From contig NZ_RHOX01000002.1 in assembly GCF_003946695.1 (NCBI RefSeq), positions 1-64,000 of the forward strand: DNA of 64,000 bases. The letters are read 5' to 3'. Shown one piece after another: positions 1-10,536 of the stretch (within the stretch, counting starts at the first letter, position 1; every line of letters starts with the position of its first letter). Made by a program: the position numbers and the translations under genes. Below the pieces are notes generated by a model. It was given only the letters and a program-made list of their open reading frames with translations, was not told the origin of the DNA and searched no databases. This stretch comes from Lapidilactobacillus bayanensis. Lineage in GTDB: Bacteria > Bacillota > Bacilli > Lactobacillales > Lactobacillaceae.

Positions 1-59
1 TCGACTTATGATTCCGACTACTACGGCTCATAGCGGACTTTCACCGCCTAGATAACAAT

Positions 60-470
60 CATGCCGAGCGCACCAAACTTTCTTGTAAGTGGTAAACCAC
101 TAACAAGAATGCCGCGGCTGACCGCGATTTCCCTCCGGCACTGACGAACGAGATGATATGGCGTGTTTTAATAGCAAATTTGTGCTCCTGAAAGTTAGAA
201 GCACTCCAACCACTTGTTAATTCAGCGCTTGCGCAAAGGTTGCCATCTTGCTTGTTTAGTGAGGGAAAATAAATACCGCTCAGTAGTGACATTAATGTTG
301 GCAATTTATTGCTTACATTAAGGCTCGTATTTGAGACGATTTGTACTTCAATCGGCTCAAATCGACGCCCACTACGTTCCAGCGACTAGTATTTATTTGC
401 CGCCACGTTACCCCGCACATTTCATAAGCGACCTTTGCGTAAGCGCGAAGAACCACAACAAAACAGTTTT
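60..470 (-). repeat. Partial copy of the ~492-bp interspersed hairpin repeat
   Basis: Shares the landmarks of the full copies at 13213, 22295, 31739 and 56738: the hairpin GTAAGTGGTAAACCACTAAC near 90, CGCGGCTGACCGCGATTT, CGCTTGCGCAAAGGTTGCC near 225, and the end AAAACAGTTTTAG near 463-472. The outer 60-80 bases of the other end have diverged, so the copy is incomplete. Short open frames inside it are by-products of the repeat, not genes. Confidence 0.75.
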
Positions 471-665
471 AGTTGCCACTACCTTAATCAGCAGTGCCCA
501 CCACGTTCCAGCGAAAGTATTTATTTTTCCTCACGATACTCGCTACACTTCGTATGCAACCTTTGCGTAAGCGCGAAGAGCGGCAATACAATAGTTTTAG
601 TTTCCACTATCTTAATTAGCAACGCCCACTAGTTCCAGCACAAAATATTCCTGTTTTCTCGCCGC
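471..665 (-). repeat. Decayed fragments of the same interspersed repeat
   Basis: Two further end fragments follow the first copy. One repeats CCCACCACGTTCCAGCG and CAACCTTTGCGTAAGCGCG and ends in AATAGTTTTAGTTTCCACT near 588-608. Another repeats GCCCACTAGTTCCAGC near 625-640. They look like remnants of nested or tandem insertions lying just downstream of the mutY stop codon. Confidence 0.6.
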
Positions 666-682
666 AGCATAGCATTTTAGCC

Positions 683-1807
683 CTACTTTTCAAATAAACG
701 ACGATTGATTTTCTCCTGAACTGTTGGCATGGGTAGATTTTTTAGATCAGCTTGGGCAACCCACTGGCCCGGGAAGAATTCCAAATTTTCTGCCGTTGTT
801 AATTCAGCTGTTACGATCGTAATTTGCCACTTTTGATGGGTGAAAGTATGCAGCACCGGCTTTAAGTTAGCATCATGAAGAACCAACTGAATACCAGACT
901 GCTCAGTAAAAATAGTAGCTAATTGTTGTAAACTCGAAGTTGACGCCTGATCATCAAGATCATCAGCTTTAATCAAGGGCAACATCCATAAATGAGCTAA
1001 CATTCCCTTTTCCGGACGTTGCTCAAAAAGCCAACCCGCTGGACTATGAATTGCTAAAGCATAGTAATTAATCAGCACCGGTTTGGCTTTTTTAGTGCGC
1101 ACAGGATAGTTCAATTCGCTACCATCCTGCCAACTGGCATTAAATTCACGGACTGGTGAGTGTATACTATCAGGATTCTTCGCCGTCATATAACTTGATC
1201 CTAAATCCATAATTGCTTGATTAAATTCCCCAGGCCGTTGAGGATCGATCAACTGATTGCCGATTGCTTGAAAGACTGGTCGCGTTTTAGGCTTCGTGAT
1301 ATCCAAATCGATTTTCAAAAGCCGGGCAAGAACACGGAAGGCATTGCCATCAATAGCTGCCACTGGTTCATTAAAGGAAATACTAGCAATGGCACTAGCT
1401 GTATATGGCCCGATTCCAGCAAGGCTTTGTAATTCTACTGCAGTTCGCGGCCATTCCTCTTGATAGTCAATTACGATTTGGCGGGCCGCCCTTTGCAAGT
1501 TGCGTGCGCGTGAATAATAGCCCAATCCAGCCCAAACATTTAGCAACTCAGTTTCAGACGTATTGGCTAAATCAGCTACCGTCGGAAACCTAGTCAGGAA
1601 GTTTTGATAATAGGGCATGACGGTTTGCACTTGCGTTTGCTGTAACATTAACTCGCTGATCATAATATGGTACGGATCCTGATCAACTCGCCAAGGTAAT
1701 TGCCGGCCTTCTTGATCGTACCAAGTCAATAATACCTTACGAAACTCACTAATTTTAGCTGGTGACCATTTTAAGAATCGGCTTACTTGCAACTCACTTG
1801 TTGTCAT
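683..1807 (-). CDS. mutY: A/G-specific adenine DNA glycosylase MutY, iron-sulfur-free type
   Basis: Removes adenine mispaired with 8-oxoguanine or G in base-excision repair. The ATG at 1807 is preferred over upstream in-frame codons because GGGGAG lies eight bases before it, giving 374 residues. The HhH-GPD core has the catalytic Glu in SELMLQQTQV (about residue 52), the helix-hairpin-helix LAGIGPYTASA (about 128-138) and the catalytic Asp in AAIDGNAFR (about 152). The C-terminal part fits the NUDIX-like 8-oxoG recognition domain. The four cysteines that ligate a 4Fe-4S cluster in most MutY proteins are missing: the segment after AIMDLGSSYM (about 198-230) has none. Clusterless MutY proteins are known from lactobacilli, so this is probably functional. 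Confidence 0.93.
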   Translation of the reverse strand: MTTSELQVSRFLKWSPAKISEFRKVLLTWYDQEGRQLPWRVDQDPYHIMISELMLQQTQVQTVMPYYQNFLTRFPTVADLANTSETELLNVWAGLGYYSRARNLQRAARQIVIDYQEEWPRTAVELQSLAGIGPYTASAIASISFNEPVAAIDGNAFRVLARLLKIDLDITKPKTRPVFQAIGNQLIDPQRPGEFNQAIMDLGSSYMTAKNPDSIHSPVREFNASWQDGSELNYPVRTKKAKPVLINYYALAIHSPAGWLFEQRPEKGMLAHLWMLPLIKADDLDDQASTSSLQQLATIFTEQSGIQLVLHDANLKPVLHTFTHQKWQITIVTAELTTAENLEFFPGQWVAQADLKNLPMPTVQEKINRRLFEK

Positions 1808-2003
1808 TACATTTACTCCCCACAATTCCACTCTTAGTAACGATAGTACCATATCATTTGTCGAATTCTCAGATTTCGTCATGATAAATTACGATATTAA
1901 AGCGCTGTCATTGTTCGGAAATAGAAAAAAGGCTTGCTGATAGCGGTTTTAAGGCGCAAAATAGTAATGTTGGACTCACGTTGAAAGGATTTCATCTGAT
2001 AAT

Positions 2004-3095
2004 ATGATTAAATCGATCTTGAAAGATCGGCTCCTACAAATTACAGCCGTTCTTGCAGTATTGAGTTTGATTATGGCAAGGCCAAGGTTAGCGGACATTA
2101 ACTTTGACACCTTGTGGTCACTCACTGCGATGATGATTTTGATTCAGATTTTTAACTATCTACACATCCTCGACTATTGTGCCTATCGCTTAACTGGATA
2201 TGCAAATAATACACGACAATTAGTTTGGTTATTCCTGGCCTTAGCATTTATAAGTGCCATGTTTTTGACTAATGATGTTGCTGTTCTAACTTTAGTTCCC
2301 TTATATCTTTATGTTGCCAAACAATATAAGTTACCAGAAATTCTGCCAGTAACGCTGATTACCATGGCCGCAAATCTCGGTAGCGCTATAACGCCGTTCG
2401 GCAATGCTCATAACATCTTTGTTCTGGCCAAGTTTCACGTTAACGCCATGCAATTCTTCTCTTGGACGATTCCCATCGCCATTTTCAGCATCATTATGGC
2501 AACTGCCTATACTTTTTTACTGAAACCTACTCCAATTGATCACATTAGTACGCAAAAGATTTATATTCCCACTCGTCCGACGGTGCTGGCTGTTATTGCG
2601 GCACTGATCGTGTTCGCTGGTGTTTTAGGATTCATTCCCGCCTGGACCGGTACGATTGTTACCGCTGTTCTCGCGACGACCTTAAAGCCAAAAATTATGA
2701 CTAACGTTGACTATGCTACTATTCTCACCTTTCTAGGCTTTTTCATTATTGTCAGCGATGTTAGTCAAAACGCCTTCGTTAAGCAAACCATTGCCAATTT
2801 TGTCACGACCCCTTCATCCGTCTATTTTGGTGCAATCGGTGTTAGTCAATTTATTTCTAACGTCCCAACAACAGTTTTATTTGCGAAATTTACCCACCAT
2901 GTCGCCGCTTTACTCTATGGTGCTAATATTGGTGGCCTGGGTACTTTAGTCGGCTCTATGGCCAATTTATTGGCGTTTAAACAATATACCCGCTATGGAA
3001 CGATCGATAGCCGCAAATTCCTAGTTCGCTTCACCGCATTAAACTTATTAACACTAACTATTTTCACCCTGTTTGGTTGGTTCGTCATTAAATAA
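2004..3095 (+). CDS. ArsB/NhaD (ion transporter superfamily) permease
   Basis: A 363-residue polytopic membrane protein with about ten to twelve hydrophobic segments. FLTNDVAVLTLVPL (about 93) and AANLGSAITPFGNAHN (about 125) match the paired re-entrant signatures of the ArsB/NhaD/SLC13 superfamily, in which NDV and the TP-G-N loop line the ion site. A second related motif, QFISNVPTTVLFAKF, is in the C-terminal half, as expected for an inverted-repeat fold. The substrate (anion, arsenite, Na+/H+ or dicarboxylate) cannot be told. It is transcribed divergently from mutY. The Shine-Dalgarno AAAGGA is unusually far (about 14 bases) from the ATG, and no nearer in-frame start exists. Confidence 0.75.
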   Translation: MIKSILKDRLLQITAVLAVLSLIMARPRLADINFDTLWSLTAMMILIQIFNYLHILDYCAYRLTGYANNTRQLVWLFLALAFISAMFLTNDVAVLTLVPLYLYVAKQYKLPEILPVTLITMAANLGSAITPFGNAHNIFVLAKFHVNAMQFFSWTIPIAIFSIIMATAYTFLLKPTPIDHISTQKIYIPTRPTVLAVIAALIVFAGVLGFIPAWTGTIVTAVLATTLKPKIMTNVDYATILTFLGFFIIVSDVSQNAFVKQTIANFVTTPSSVYFGAIGVSQFISNVPTTVLFAKFTHHVAALLYGANIGGLGTLVGSMANLLAFKQYTRYGTIDSRKFLVRFTALNLLTLTIFTLFGWFVIK

Positions 3096-3097
3096 AT

Positions 3098-3216
3098 CAG
3101 AGTGCTCAAGCCAACGGGTTGGCGATATGAATTTAAATGGGAAGATCATTGCGTGACAGCGCAAGGAGATTCACACTTAAAGTCACTACCGCCAGTTGCT
3201 TTGAGCACATTTCAAA
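3098..3216 (+). repeat. 3'UTR hairpin element, single copy
   Basis: Begins three bases after the permease stop codon with CAGAGTGCTCAAG and ends with TTTGAGCACATTTCAAA, so GTGCTCAA pairs with TTGAGCAC as an outer stem. Inside are CCAACGGGTTGG paired with the distal CCAGTTG region, the conserved loop GGGAAGATC, a small inner hairpin around TTGCGTGACAGCGCAA, and GGAGATTCAC. It matches the four tandem units at 8470-8951 and the copy at 57575-57681 in the same orientation relative to the upstream gene. Confidence 0.75.
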
Positions 3217-3225
3217 CCACAAAGT

Positions 3226-3263
3226 AAAAGGAACTGAGATTTTTTTATCTCTCAGTTCCTTTT
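3226..3263. terminator. Bidirectional intrinsic terminator
   Basis: AAAAGGAACTGAGA and TCTCAGTTCCTTTT form a perfect stem around a T-rich loop, between the convergent permease and FtsX-type genes. The flanking A and T runs let it act on both strands. Confidence 0.85.
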
Positions 3264-3295
3264 ATATTGCATCATATTCACTTCATACATAACCA

Positions 3296-6200
3296 TTAAT
3301 CAACTGACTTCAATGCCTCTAACATATCAATATTTCTCAGTTTACGATTAACAACTAAACCTAGAATTGCGGTGATTAAGCCAATCATAACGACTGGACG
3401 CAGGAAGCTTAGTCCGGCTAGCGCAGGGTTAAACATTACGTCATCTGGCGGCACGACCGCAAGAATATAGCGATACAGAACATCGCCAATTCCGAAACCG
3501 GCTAAAATACCAATCAGTGTTAATAAAATTGTTTCGCGATAAATGTACATCGTGACTTCGTTATCGAAGAATCCTAACACCTTAACCGTCGACAACTCGC
3601 GAATACGTTCGGAAACATTAATGTTGGTTAAATTATAAAGAATGACAATAGCTAATAAAGCGGCAACGATGATCAAAACCATCATAATCTTGCTCAGTGA
3701 CTTAACGATAGTGGCAATTTGATTCGTCAAGGTTGTATTTTGAACCACACCGGCAGTAGCACTTAGTTTCATAAACTTGGCCGCTTGGGTTTCCGTATTA
3801 TTTCGACTACCGTTCTTGAGAATAATTAAATTACCATTGGTTTGATATTTTGTACTAAAGAATTTCTGATAAGCGGATTGATTCATTAAGATAAAATGTC
3901 CCATGTACATTTCTGTAATGCCACTAATCTTAATCTTACGTGATTGATTATCCGCATCTTTAATGGTAATTGTATCTCCCACTTTAACATTAAGCAATGT
4001 GGAAAGCCGCTCGGAAATAATCACACCATCGTTACTAAATGTAATTTTATCGTGTGACTTACGTGCGCGAACATCAATATAATCATTGAAGTGCTTCGTT
4101 GTTTGGGGAACGATTAACTTAATCTCTTGATTATCATGATTAGCACCCGCAACTTTCGTCAATTCTTCATAATGAACTGGTGCTTGTTGGGCAATAGCCT
4201 GACCGTGCAGTAAATTCTGATAATCAGTCTTCTGGTCAGCCGTCAAATGATCGTTTTGCGCCACAATCATATTGTAATGAATAATATCACCGAACTGAGT
4301 TTCACTCATTCCGGCCACAGAATTCCGCACACTGTAACCGGTGAAAAGCAACGCCACTGCACCGGCAACACCAAAAATTGTCATCAACATCCGTTTCTTG
4401 TAACGAAAAATATTACGTGCTGTAACTTTATGTGTAAAACTCATGCGCCGCCAAATTGGCGTGATTCGTTCCAATAAAATCTTTGAACCAGCAGCTGGTG
4501 GCTTAGGTAACAACAATTCGGCCGCACTAGCATTTAGTTCACTTTTAGCAGCAATATAAGCTGGCAAAACGGCACTCAGCAAGGCCAGTGCAAATGCAAC
4601 TAACGTAATACCTAAATGGAAATGCAATTCAATTTCAGGAATTGTAAAGCCAGAATGATAGGCGTTATGAATAATTAACGGCAACAACGTGTGACCGAGA
4701 ATCACCCCAGCCAAAGTGCCCAGCATACTCGACATAAAACTATAGAACGTAAACTTACGAATCACATCGCGATTGTCATAACCTAACGCTCGCAAAGTGC
4801 CAGAATTAATCCGTTCTTCATCTACAAAGCGCCCCATAGTTGTGAAAGTAACCAAAGCAGCAACAAAATAGAAGAAAATTGGAAAGACGTTAGCCAGAGC
4901 AGCAACGATTTCTGAAACCGTAGTATAAATCTTATAACCTTCACCACCAGGCATTTCTCGGCGGCTATTTAACGAATAAACTGGTGCTGTTAACTGTTTA
5001 ATCTTACGCTTAGCATTGGTTAAAGTTGCCTGTCCAGCGGCAATCTCGCGTCGAGCTGTTGGTGCTTGGTCCTGATATTTCTGTTCTTGTTGTTGATATT
5101 CGGACTCTTTTTGCGCTAAGGTCGTGCGCGCCGTTGCTAATTGTTGTTCGCCATTTGCTTTTTGCGTTGCTAATTCAGCTTTACCTTGAGCTAGCTCAGC
5201 CTGCTTTTGTTGAAATGACTTTTGACCAGCTTGATATTTAGCTAGATTTTCTTGATAAAGCTGCGTCTTTTGCGCAAGTGTTTGTTCACCTTGAGCCAAT
5301 TCAGTAGCACCTTTTTGATATTGTTGCTGGCCTTGCTGATAGGTTGCTAACTTCGTATTGTAGGTGGCTTGTCCTTGCTGCAATTCATGCTGTTTTTGTT
5401 GTAACGTTTGTTGATTAGCCGTTAATTCTTTTTGACCAGCAGCAATTTTTTGCAGGCCAGGATTATACGTTGTATTTTTAAAATCGGCATATTTTACTTG
5501 AGTTTGTTGTAGTTGAGCTTGTAATTCAGCTTGTTTTTGTTTTAAAGCCGCCTGTTGTGCTTCAGGCAAGTTCGGCGTTTGTAATTGTTGCGTAATCGCG
5601 GCGAGCCCTTGTTGAAGTTGCGCAATCCCGGCTGTGTATTGTTGATTTGCAGCTATTAATTGTTGCTTGCTCTGATTTAATTCCCTTTGTTTACTAGTTA
5701 AGGTTGCTTGACCTGTGGCAATTTGTTGCTTAGCACTTGTTAGTTGCTGTTGTGCTTGGTCCAATTGTGTTTTAGCAGTCTGTAGTTTTTGCTTAGCTGC
5801 TGCTAATTCTTGTTGCTTACTCGTTAACGTTTTTTGACCAGCGTCTAATTGCACTTTGGCTTGAGTAAGTTGTTGTTGCGCGGTTGTTAATTGGCTTTGA
5901 GCCTGTTTTAATTGAGCGGCACCATCTGCCAGTTTTTTGTTGGCAGCGGCAACTTTAGTATCTAATTCTTGCTGTTTAGTTTTGATCTCTGCAGCACCAG
6001 CATCTAATTGTTTACGTGCTGCACTTAATTTAGTTTTAGCGTCATCAAGTTTTTGCTGCGCATCATCAAGCTTGCGCTGATTTTTTGTAACTAACTTTTG
6101 AGCTGTTGCTTTAATCGCCGCCAAACGCTGTGTAGGTTGGCTTTTTAATTCCTGATTCAGCTTATCCTTATGAGCTTGTAGTCGATCTTGATAAGTGTCC

Positions 6201-6871
6201 GTATATGGATTAACATTGGCCAAATTCGTAAACGTCATCCGCGCGGTCATATAAACATCAGAATCAAACACAGCCGGCAAAACAACAGCATACCCCTTTA
6301 ATTCACCAGTCCCGGCCGTTGTTTGACCTAAATTCACATCTGATAAAATTTCACCTGAATACACAAAACCGACAATTTTAAAGTTGGTGCGGCGCAGAAC
6401 TTTATTTCCCGTTGCATCAGCCTTTTCACTAAAGCGAATTGTTTGGCCAACTTTATAGTCAGATGCGTATTGATAATCAAGGGCAATTTCATCGTTATGC
6501 TGTGGTAAACGTCCTTTTTTAACTTCATAAGTTGAAATTGACTTCGGTGCCGAAAACAATCGGAAACTTGTCTTGGTATTTTTAACCACCACATCTTTTA
6601 AATAGCCATATTCAACTTTTTTAAGTCCCTTGGTATCGTTTAAGATTTCACGATCACTTTTATCTAAGCCATAATTACTGACCACGGTTAAATCCGCCGC
6701 GTTTAATCGTTTAGCATAATTAGCTTCGGTGATCTGCATATCGGGGCCAGCAACTTTCAGCCCCACCAACGCGAACGAACCTAATAACATTAAGCCAAAG
6801 ATTGATAAGAACCGACCTTTAGATTTACGGATTGATTGCAAAATATCGCGCCATAATATTTTCTTACTCAT
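3296..6871 (-). CDS. FtsX-type ABC transporter permease with long extracytoplasmic coiled coil
   Basis: A 1191-residue membrane protein. The ATG at 6871 has AGGAG seven bases upstream. One membrane segment follows the N-terminus (RFLSIFGLMLLGSFALVGLKVAG). A MacB-like periplasmic-type region comes next, then about 370 residues of Gln/Ala/Lys-rich heptads (about 255-630) with recurrent motifs such as LTSKQQEL and QLDAGQKTL, clearly a long coiled coil. Two FtsX blocks follow: membrane segments near 665-800 with GRFVDEERINSGTLRALGYDN, and a second set at the C-terminus with SERIRELSTVKVLGFF. It pairs with the ATPase ten bases upstream, so the two form a type VII (MacB/FtsX-like) ABC system, which usually does mechanotransduction or export rather than import. 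The substrate is unknown. Confidence 0.85.
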   Translation of the reverse strand: MSKKILWRDILQSIRKSKGRFLSIFGLMLLGSFALVGLKVAGPDMQITEANYAKRLNAADLTVVSNYGLDKSDREILNDTKGLKKVEYGYLKDVVVKNTKTSFRLFSAPKSISTYEVKKGRLPQHNDEIALDYQYASDYKVGQTIRFSEKADATGNKVLRRTNFKIVGFVYSGEILSDVNLGQTTAGTGELKGYAVVLPAVFDSDVYMTARMTFTNLANVNPYTDTYQDRLQAHKDKLNQELKSQPTQRLAAIKATAQKLVTKNQRKLDDAQQKLDDAKTKLSAARKQLDAGAAEIKTKQQELDTKVAAANKKLADGAAQLKQAQSQLTTAQQQLTQAKVQLDAGQKTLTSKQQELAAAKQKLQTAKTQLDQAQQQLTSAKQQIATGQATLTSKQRELNQSKQQLIAANQQYTAGIAQLQQGLAAITQQLQTPNLPEAQQAALKQKQAELQAQLQQTQVKYADFKNTTYNPGLQKIAAGQKELTANQQTLQQKQHELQQGQATYNTKLATYQQGQQQYQKGATELAQGEQTLAQKTQLYQENLAKYQAGQKSFQQKQAELAQGKAELATQKANGEQQLATARTTLAQKESEYQQQEQKYQDQAPTARREIAAGQATLTNAKRKIKQLTAPVYSLNSRREMPGGEGYKIYTTVSEIVAALANVFPIFFYFVAALVTFTTMGRFVDEERINSGTLRALGYDNRDVIRKFTFYSFMSSMLGTLAGVILGHTLLPLIIHNAYHSGFTIPEIELHFHLGITLVAFALALLSAVLPAYIAAKSELNASAAELLLPKPPAAGSKILLERITPIWRRMSFTHKVTARNIFRYKKRMLMTIFGVAGAVALLFTGYSVRNSVAGMSETQFGDIIHYNMIVAQNDHLTADQKTDYQNLLHGQAIAQQAPVHYEELTKVAGANHDNQEIKLIVPQTTKHFNDYIDVRARKSHDKITFSNDGVIISERLSTLLNVKVGDTITIKDADNQSRKIKISGITEMYMGHFILMNQSAYQKFFSTKYQTNGNLIILKNGSRNNTETQAAKFMKLSATAGVVQNTTLTNQIATIVKSLSKIMMVLIIVAALLAIVILYNLTNINVSERIRELSTVKVLGFFDNEVTMYIYRETILLTLIGILAGFGIGDVLYRYILAVVPPDDVMFNPALAGLSFLRPVVMIGLITAILGLVVNRKLRNIDMLEALKSVD

Positions 6872-6881
6872 TGCACTTCTC

Positions 6882-7583
6882 CTACCACTCAATATTGGCT
6901 ATTTCTTCAGGATGAGCATTAATCTCAACGCGTTGGATACGAGCATCGCGCAGATGGATAACGCGATTACCGATTGGCGCAATAGCGGCGTTATGGGTCA
7001 CAATAATAACCGTGGCCCCCTTCTTGCGACACATGTCTTGAACAATTTGTAGCACTTGTTTACCTGTTTCATAATCCAGCGCACCAGTTGGTTCGTCACA
7101 TAATAAAATTTTAGGATTCTTGGCAACAGCACGCGCAATCGCTACCCGCTGTTGCTCCCCACCAGAAAGTTGGGCCGGAAAATTATCAATTCGGTTAGCC
7201 AAGCCCACATCTTTTAGTGCTTGAGCAGAATCCTGAGCACCCTCAACAATTTCAGAAGCTAATTCAACGTTTTCTTTAGCCGTCAAATTAGGAACCAAGT
7301 TGTAGAACTGAAATACGAAACCAATATCCTTGCGCCGATATTCGGTTAATTGTTTCGCGTTATAATTGGCAATGTTTTGGCCGTCAATAATCACATCGCC
7401 CTCACTATTCGTATCCATACCACCTAAAATATTTAACACCGTTGATTTACCAGCACCAGAAGCACCAAGGATAACCGCTAACTCACCTTTTTCAATTTCG
7501 AAGCTAACATCATTGTTAGCTAAAATTTCCGTTTCGCCCATTTGGTAGCGTTTATAATTATGCTTAACTTCGATGTAACTCAT
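6882..7583 (-). CDS. ABC transporter ATP-binding protein (LolD/MacB type)
   Basis: A 233-residue nucleotide-binding subunit with Walker [10 protein letters not shown] (about 40), Q-loop [10 protein letters not shown], signature LSGGEQQRV (about 140), Walker [13 protein letters not shown] and the switch histidine in IVTHN. The sequence DEPTGALD and the size are typical of the LolD/MacB/FtsE class that partners FtsX-type permeases. AAGGAG lies eight bases before the ATG. The first gene of a two-gene operon, divergent from a TetR regulator that probably controls it. Confidence 0.92.
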   Translation of the reverse strand: MSYIEVKHNYKRYQMGETEILANNDVSFEIEKGELAVILGASGAGKSTVLNILGGMDTNSEGDVIIDGQNIANYNAKQLTEYRRKDIGFVFQFYNLVPNLTAKENVELASEIVEGAQDSAQALKDVGLANRIDNFPAQLSGGEQQRVAIARAVAKNPKILLCDEPTGALDYETGKQVLQIVQDMCRKKGATVIIVTHNAAIAPIGNRVIHLRDARIQRVEINAHPEEIANIEW

Positions 7584-7610
7584 TTTATTTTCTCCTTATT
7601 TAAACAACGT

Positions 7611-7689
7611 GTTGATTTAATATAGTAGTTATTATAAAATGAGTTCATCAGTATAACAATAAACAATCGTAGCAAAACTGTTGATTTAA
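7611..7689. promoter_or_regulatory. Divergent promoter region with GTTGATTTAA direct repeats
   Basis: The 127-base gap between the ABC operon and the tetR gene carries GTTGATTTAA at 7611-7620 and again at 7680-7689. The first is adjacent to CAACGTGTTG, a near-palindrome. These are candidate operator sites for the TetR-family protein, inferred from position and repetition only. Confidence 0.35.
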
Positions 7690-7710
7690 GGAAGAAAGGA
7701 ACGATTTTTC

Positions 7711-8295
7711 TTGCAAAAACGTCAAACCAGTTCAAAAACAAATATCAAAAAAGCCTTTGTCCATTTATTACAGACAAAAGGCTTGGAAGCATTGAGTGTT
7801 AGTGATATTGCCCGCGATGCACAAATCAATCGCGGTACTTTTTACATGCATTATGTTGATAAATATGATTTGCTGGCGCAAATTGAAGATGAGTTGATTG
7901 AACAGTTCACCGTATTACTGCTTGCACCAGATAACGAGGCAGCGGTTAATAATCCCCGGCAAATTATTCCTTATCATGCTATTTTAAACGCGCTATATTA
8001 TGCTAAAGTAAATTACGACTTACTTAATGCCTTATTAATGGGCAACGATCCTAAATTCATCACTCGTTTTAAGGCCTTGCTTGAACAATTAATTGAACAA
8101 CAAATTAAAAATTCTAAAAAACTTCGGCTAGCACGCCAAGGACTGCCTGAAGATTATGCCACAGAAATTCTTTTATCTAGTATTATCGGCATCATCACAC
8201 TGTGGCTGCATAAGGGTGCTATCGAGTCACCGGAAACCATTGCAAATATCATTAGCAAAGCCAAACAAATTTCTCCTTATGAATTATTGATGTAG
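7711..8295 (+). CDS. TetR/AcrR family transcriptional regulator
   Basis: A 194-residue protein starting at TTG, with AAAGGA ten bases before it. The N-terminal three-helix DNA-binding domain (about residues 8-55) is clear: IKKAFVHLLQTKGLEALSVS followed by DIARDAQINRGTFYMHYVDK, with the typical GTFYxHYxDKxDL ending. The C-terminal ligand domain is helical and not assignable to a ligand. Its divergent position beside the FtsX-type ABC operon suggests it is that operon's repressor. Confidence 0.88.
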   Translation: MQKRQTSSKTNIKKAFVHLLQTKGLEALSVSDIARDAQINRGTFYMHYVDKYDLLAQIEDELIEQFTVLLLAPDNEAAVNNPRQIIPYHAILNALYYAKVNYDLLNALLMGNDPKFITRFKALLEQLIEQQIKNSKKLRLARQGLPEDYATEILLSSIIGIITLWLHKGAIESPETIANIISKAKQISPYELLM

Positions 8296-8350
8296 AATTA
8301 TCAGCTACATCTCAAGATTCTCTAGCTGTAAAACAAATAGGCACACTATC

Positions 8351-8391
8351 AAAAAAAGACCAGCGACGATTTAAAGCGTTGCTGGTCTTTT
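8351..8391. terminator. Bidirectional intrinsic terminator
   Basis: AAAAGACCAGCGAC and GCTGGTCTTTTC form a GC-rich stem flanked by A and T runs. It serves the tetR gene from one side and, from the other, the beta-glucosidase transcript after its tandem 3'UTR elements. Confidence 0.85.
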
Positions 8392-8469
8392 CGGCATGTG
8401 GAATGAAACTGAATAAAGATTTCAATCCGTTTTTATTTTGATGTAGGGATGCTTACCCAGAGACGTGTA

Positions 8470-8951
8470 TTTTTGAAACGTGCTTAAGCAACTGATGGCG
8501 AATAATTTAAGCGTAAATCTTGCTGCGTTGCCACGCATCAATCTTTCCATTTAAATTAATGCCATCAATCCGTTGTTTTCTGCACTCTGATTTTGAAACG
8601 TGCTGTGAACAACTGACTGCGTATAATTTAATCGTAAATCTCGCTGTGTTAACACACATCGATCTTTTCGTTTAAATTAAGGCAGTCAATCCGTTGTTCT
8701 CCGCACTCTGATTTTGAAACGTGCTCATGCCAACTGATTGCTATGCTTAAAGAGAAATCCCATCTGGGTTGGCACCCAGCTGTGCTTTCTCTTTAAGGCT
8801 ACGCAATCAACCCGTTGCTTTTCGCACTCTGATTTGAAACGTGCTCATGCCAACTGGGTGTCGTGTATTTAAGCGTGAATCTCCTTGCGTTAACACGCAA
8901 TGATCTTCCCGTTTAAATACAAACACCCAACCCGTTGGCTTTCGCACTCTG
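8470..8951 (-). repeat. Four tandem copies of the ~120-bp 3'UTR hairpin element
   Basis: Read on the minus strand, units start with CAGAGTGC at about 8951, 8831, 8710 and 8589, a period of 120-121 bases, and each ends in GAGCACGTTTCAAAA or a close variant. The first begins four bases after the beta-glucosidase stop codon. Each unit folds into one long hairpin. Stem sequences differ but stay paired: the inner hairpins are TTGCGT/ACGCAA, CTGGGT/ACCCAG, TGTGT/ACACA and TGCG/CGCA, and the outer stems are GGTGT/ACACC, GATTGC/GCAATC, GACTGC/GCAGTC and GATGGC/GCCATC. Array expansion followed by compensatory change is the simplest reading. Confidence 0.85.
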
Positions 8952-8955
8952 ATTT

Positions 8956-10404
<1,449 letters not shown>

Positions 10405-10487
10405 TCATTTTCGGTTCAATTTTATTATAAAGAATTTCCTAAGCAAAAAATACGTTAACGCATAAATTGAAACAAGTTATTAAAAAA

Positions 10488-10516
10488 GAACATGTTTCAA
10501 ACGGAAAACATGTTCC
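10488..10516. promoter_or_regulatory. Paired palindromic operators upstream of the beta-glucosidase gene
   Basis: GAACATGTTTC (10488-10498) and GAAAACATGTTCC (10504-10516) are two near-palindromes of the form GAAACATGTTTC. A third related site lies at the start of the rpiR-type gene. Their repetition at both promoters points to binding sites of the RpiR-family regulator. A looser match, GAAACAAGTTAT, is near 10470. Confidence 0.6.
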
Positions 10517-10536
10517 AACAATAGTGACCTTAGTGA

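Noticed and set aside
59-632. Several 60-80 codon open frames in the left-edge repeat, and similar ones near 13150, 22270, 31610 and 56704
   Set aside because: They lie wholly in the ~492-bp repeat, change frame between copies, have no ribosome sites and encode no known domain.
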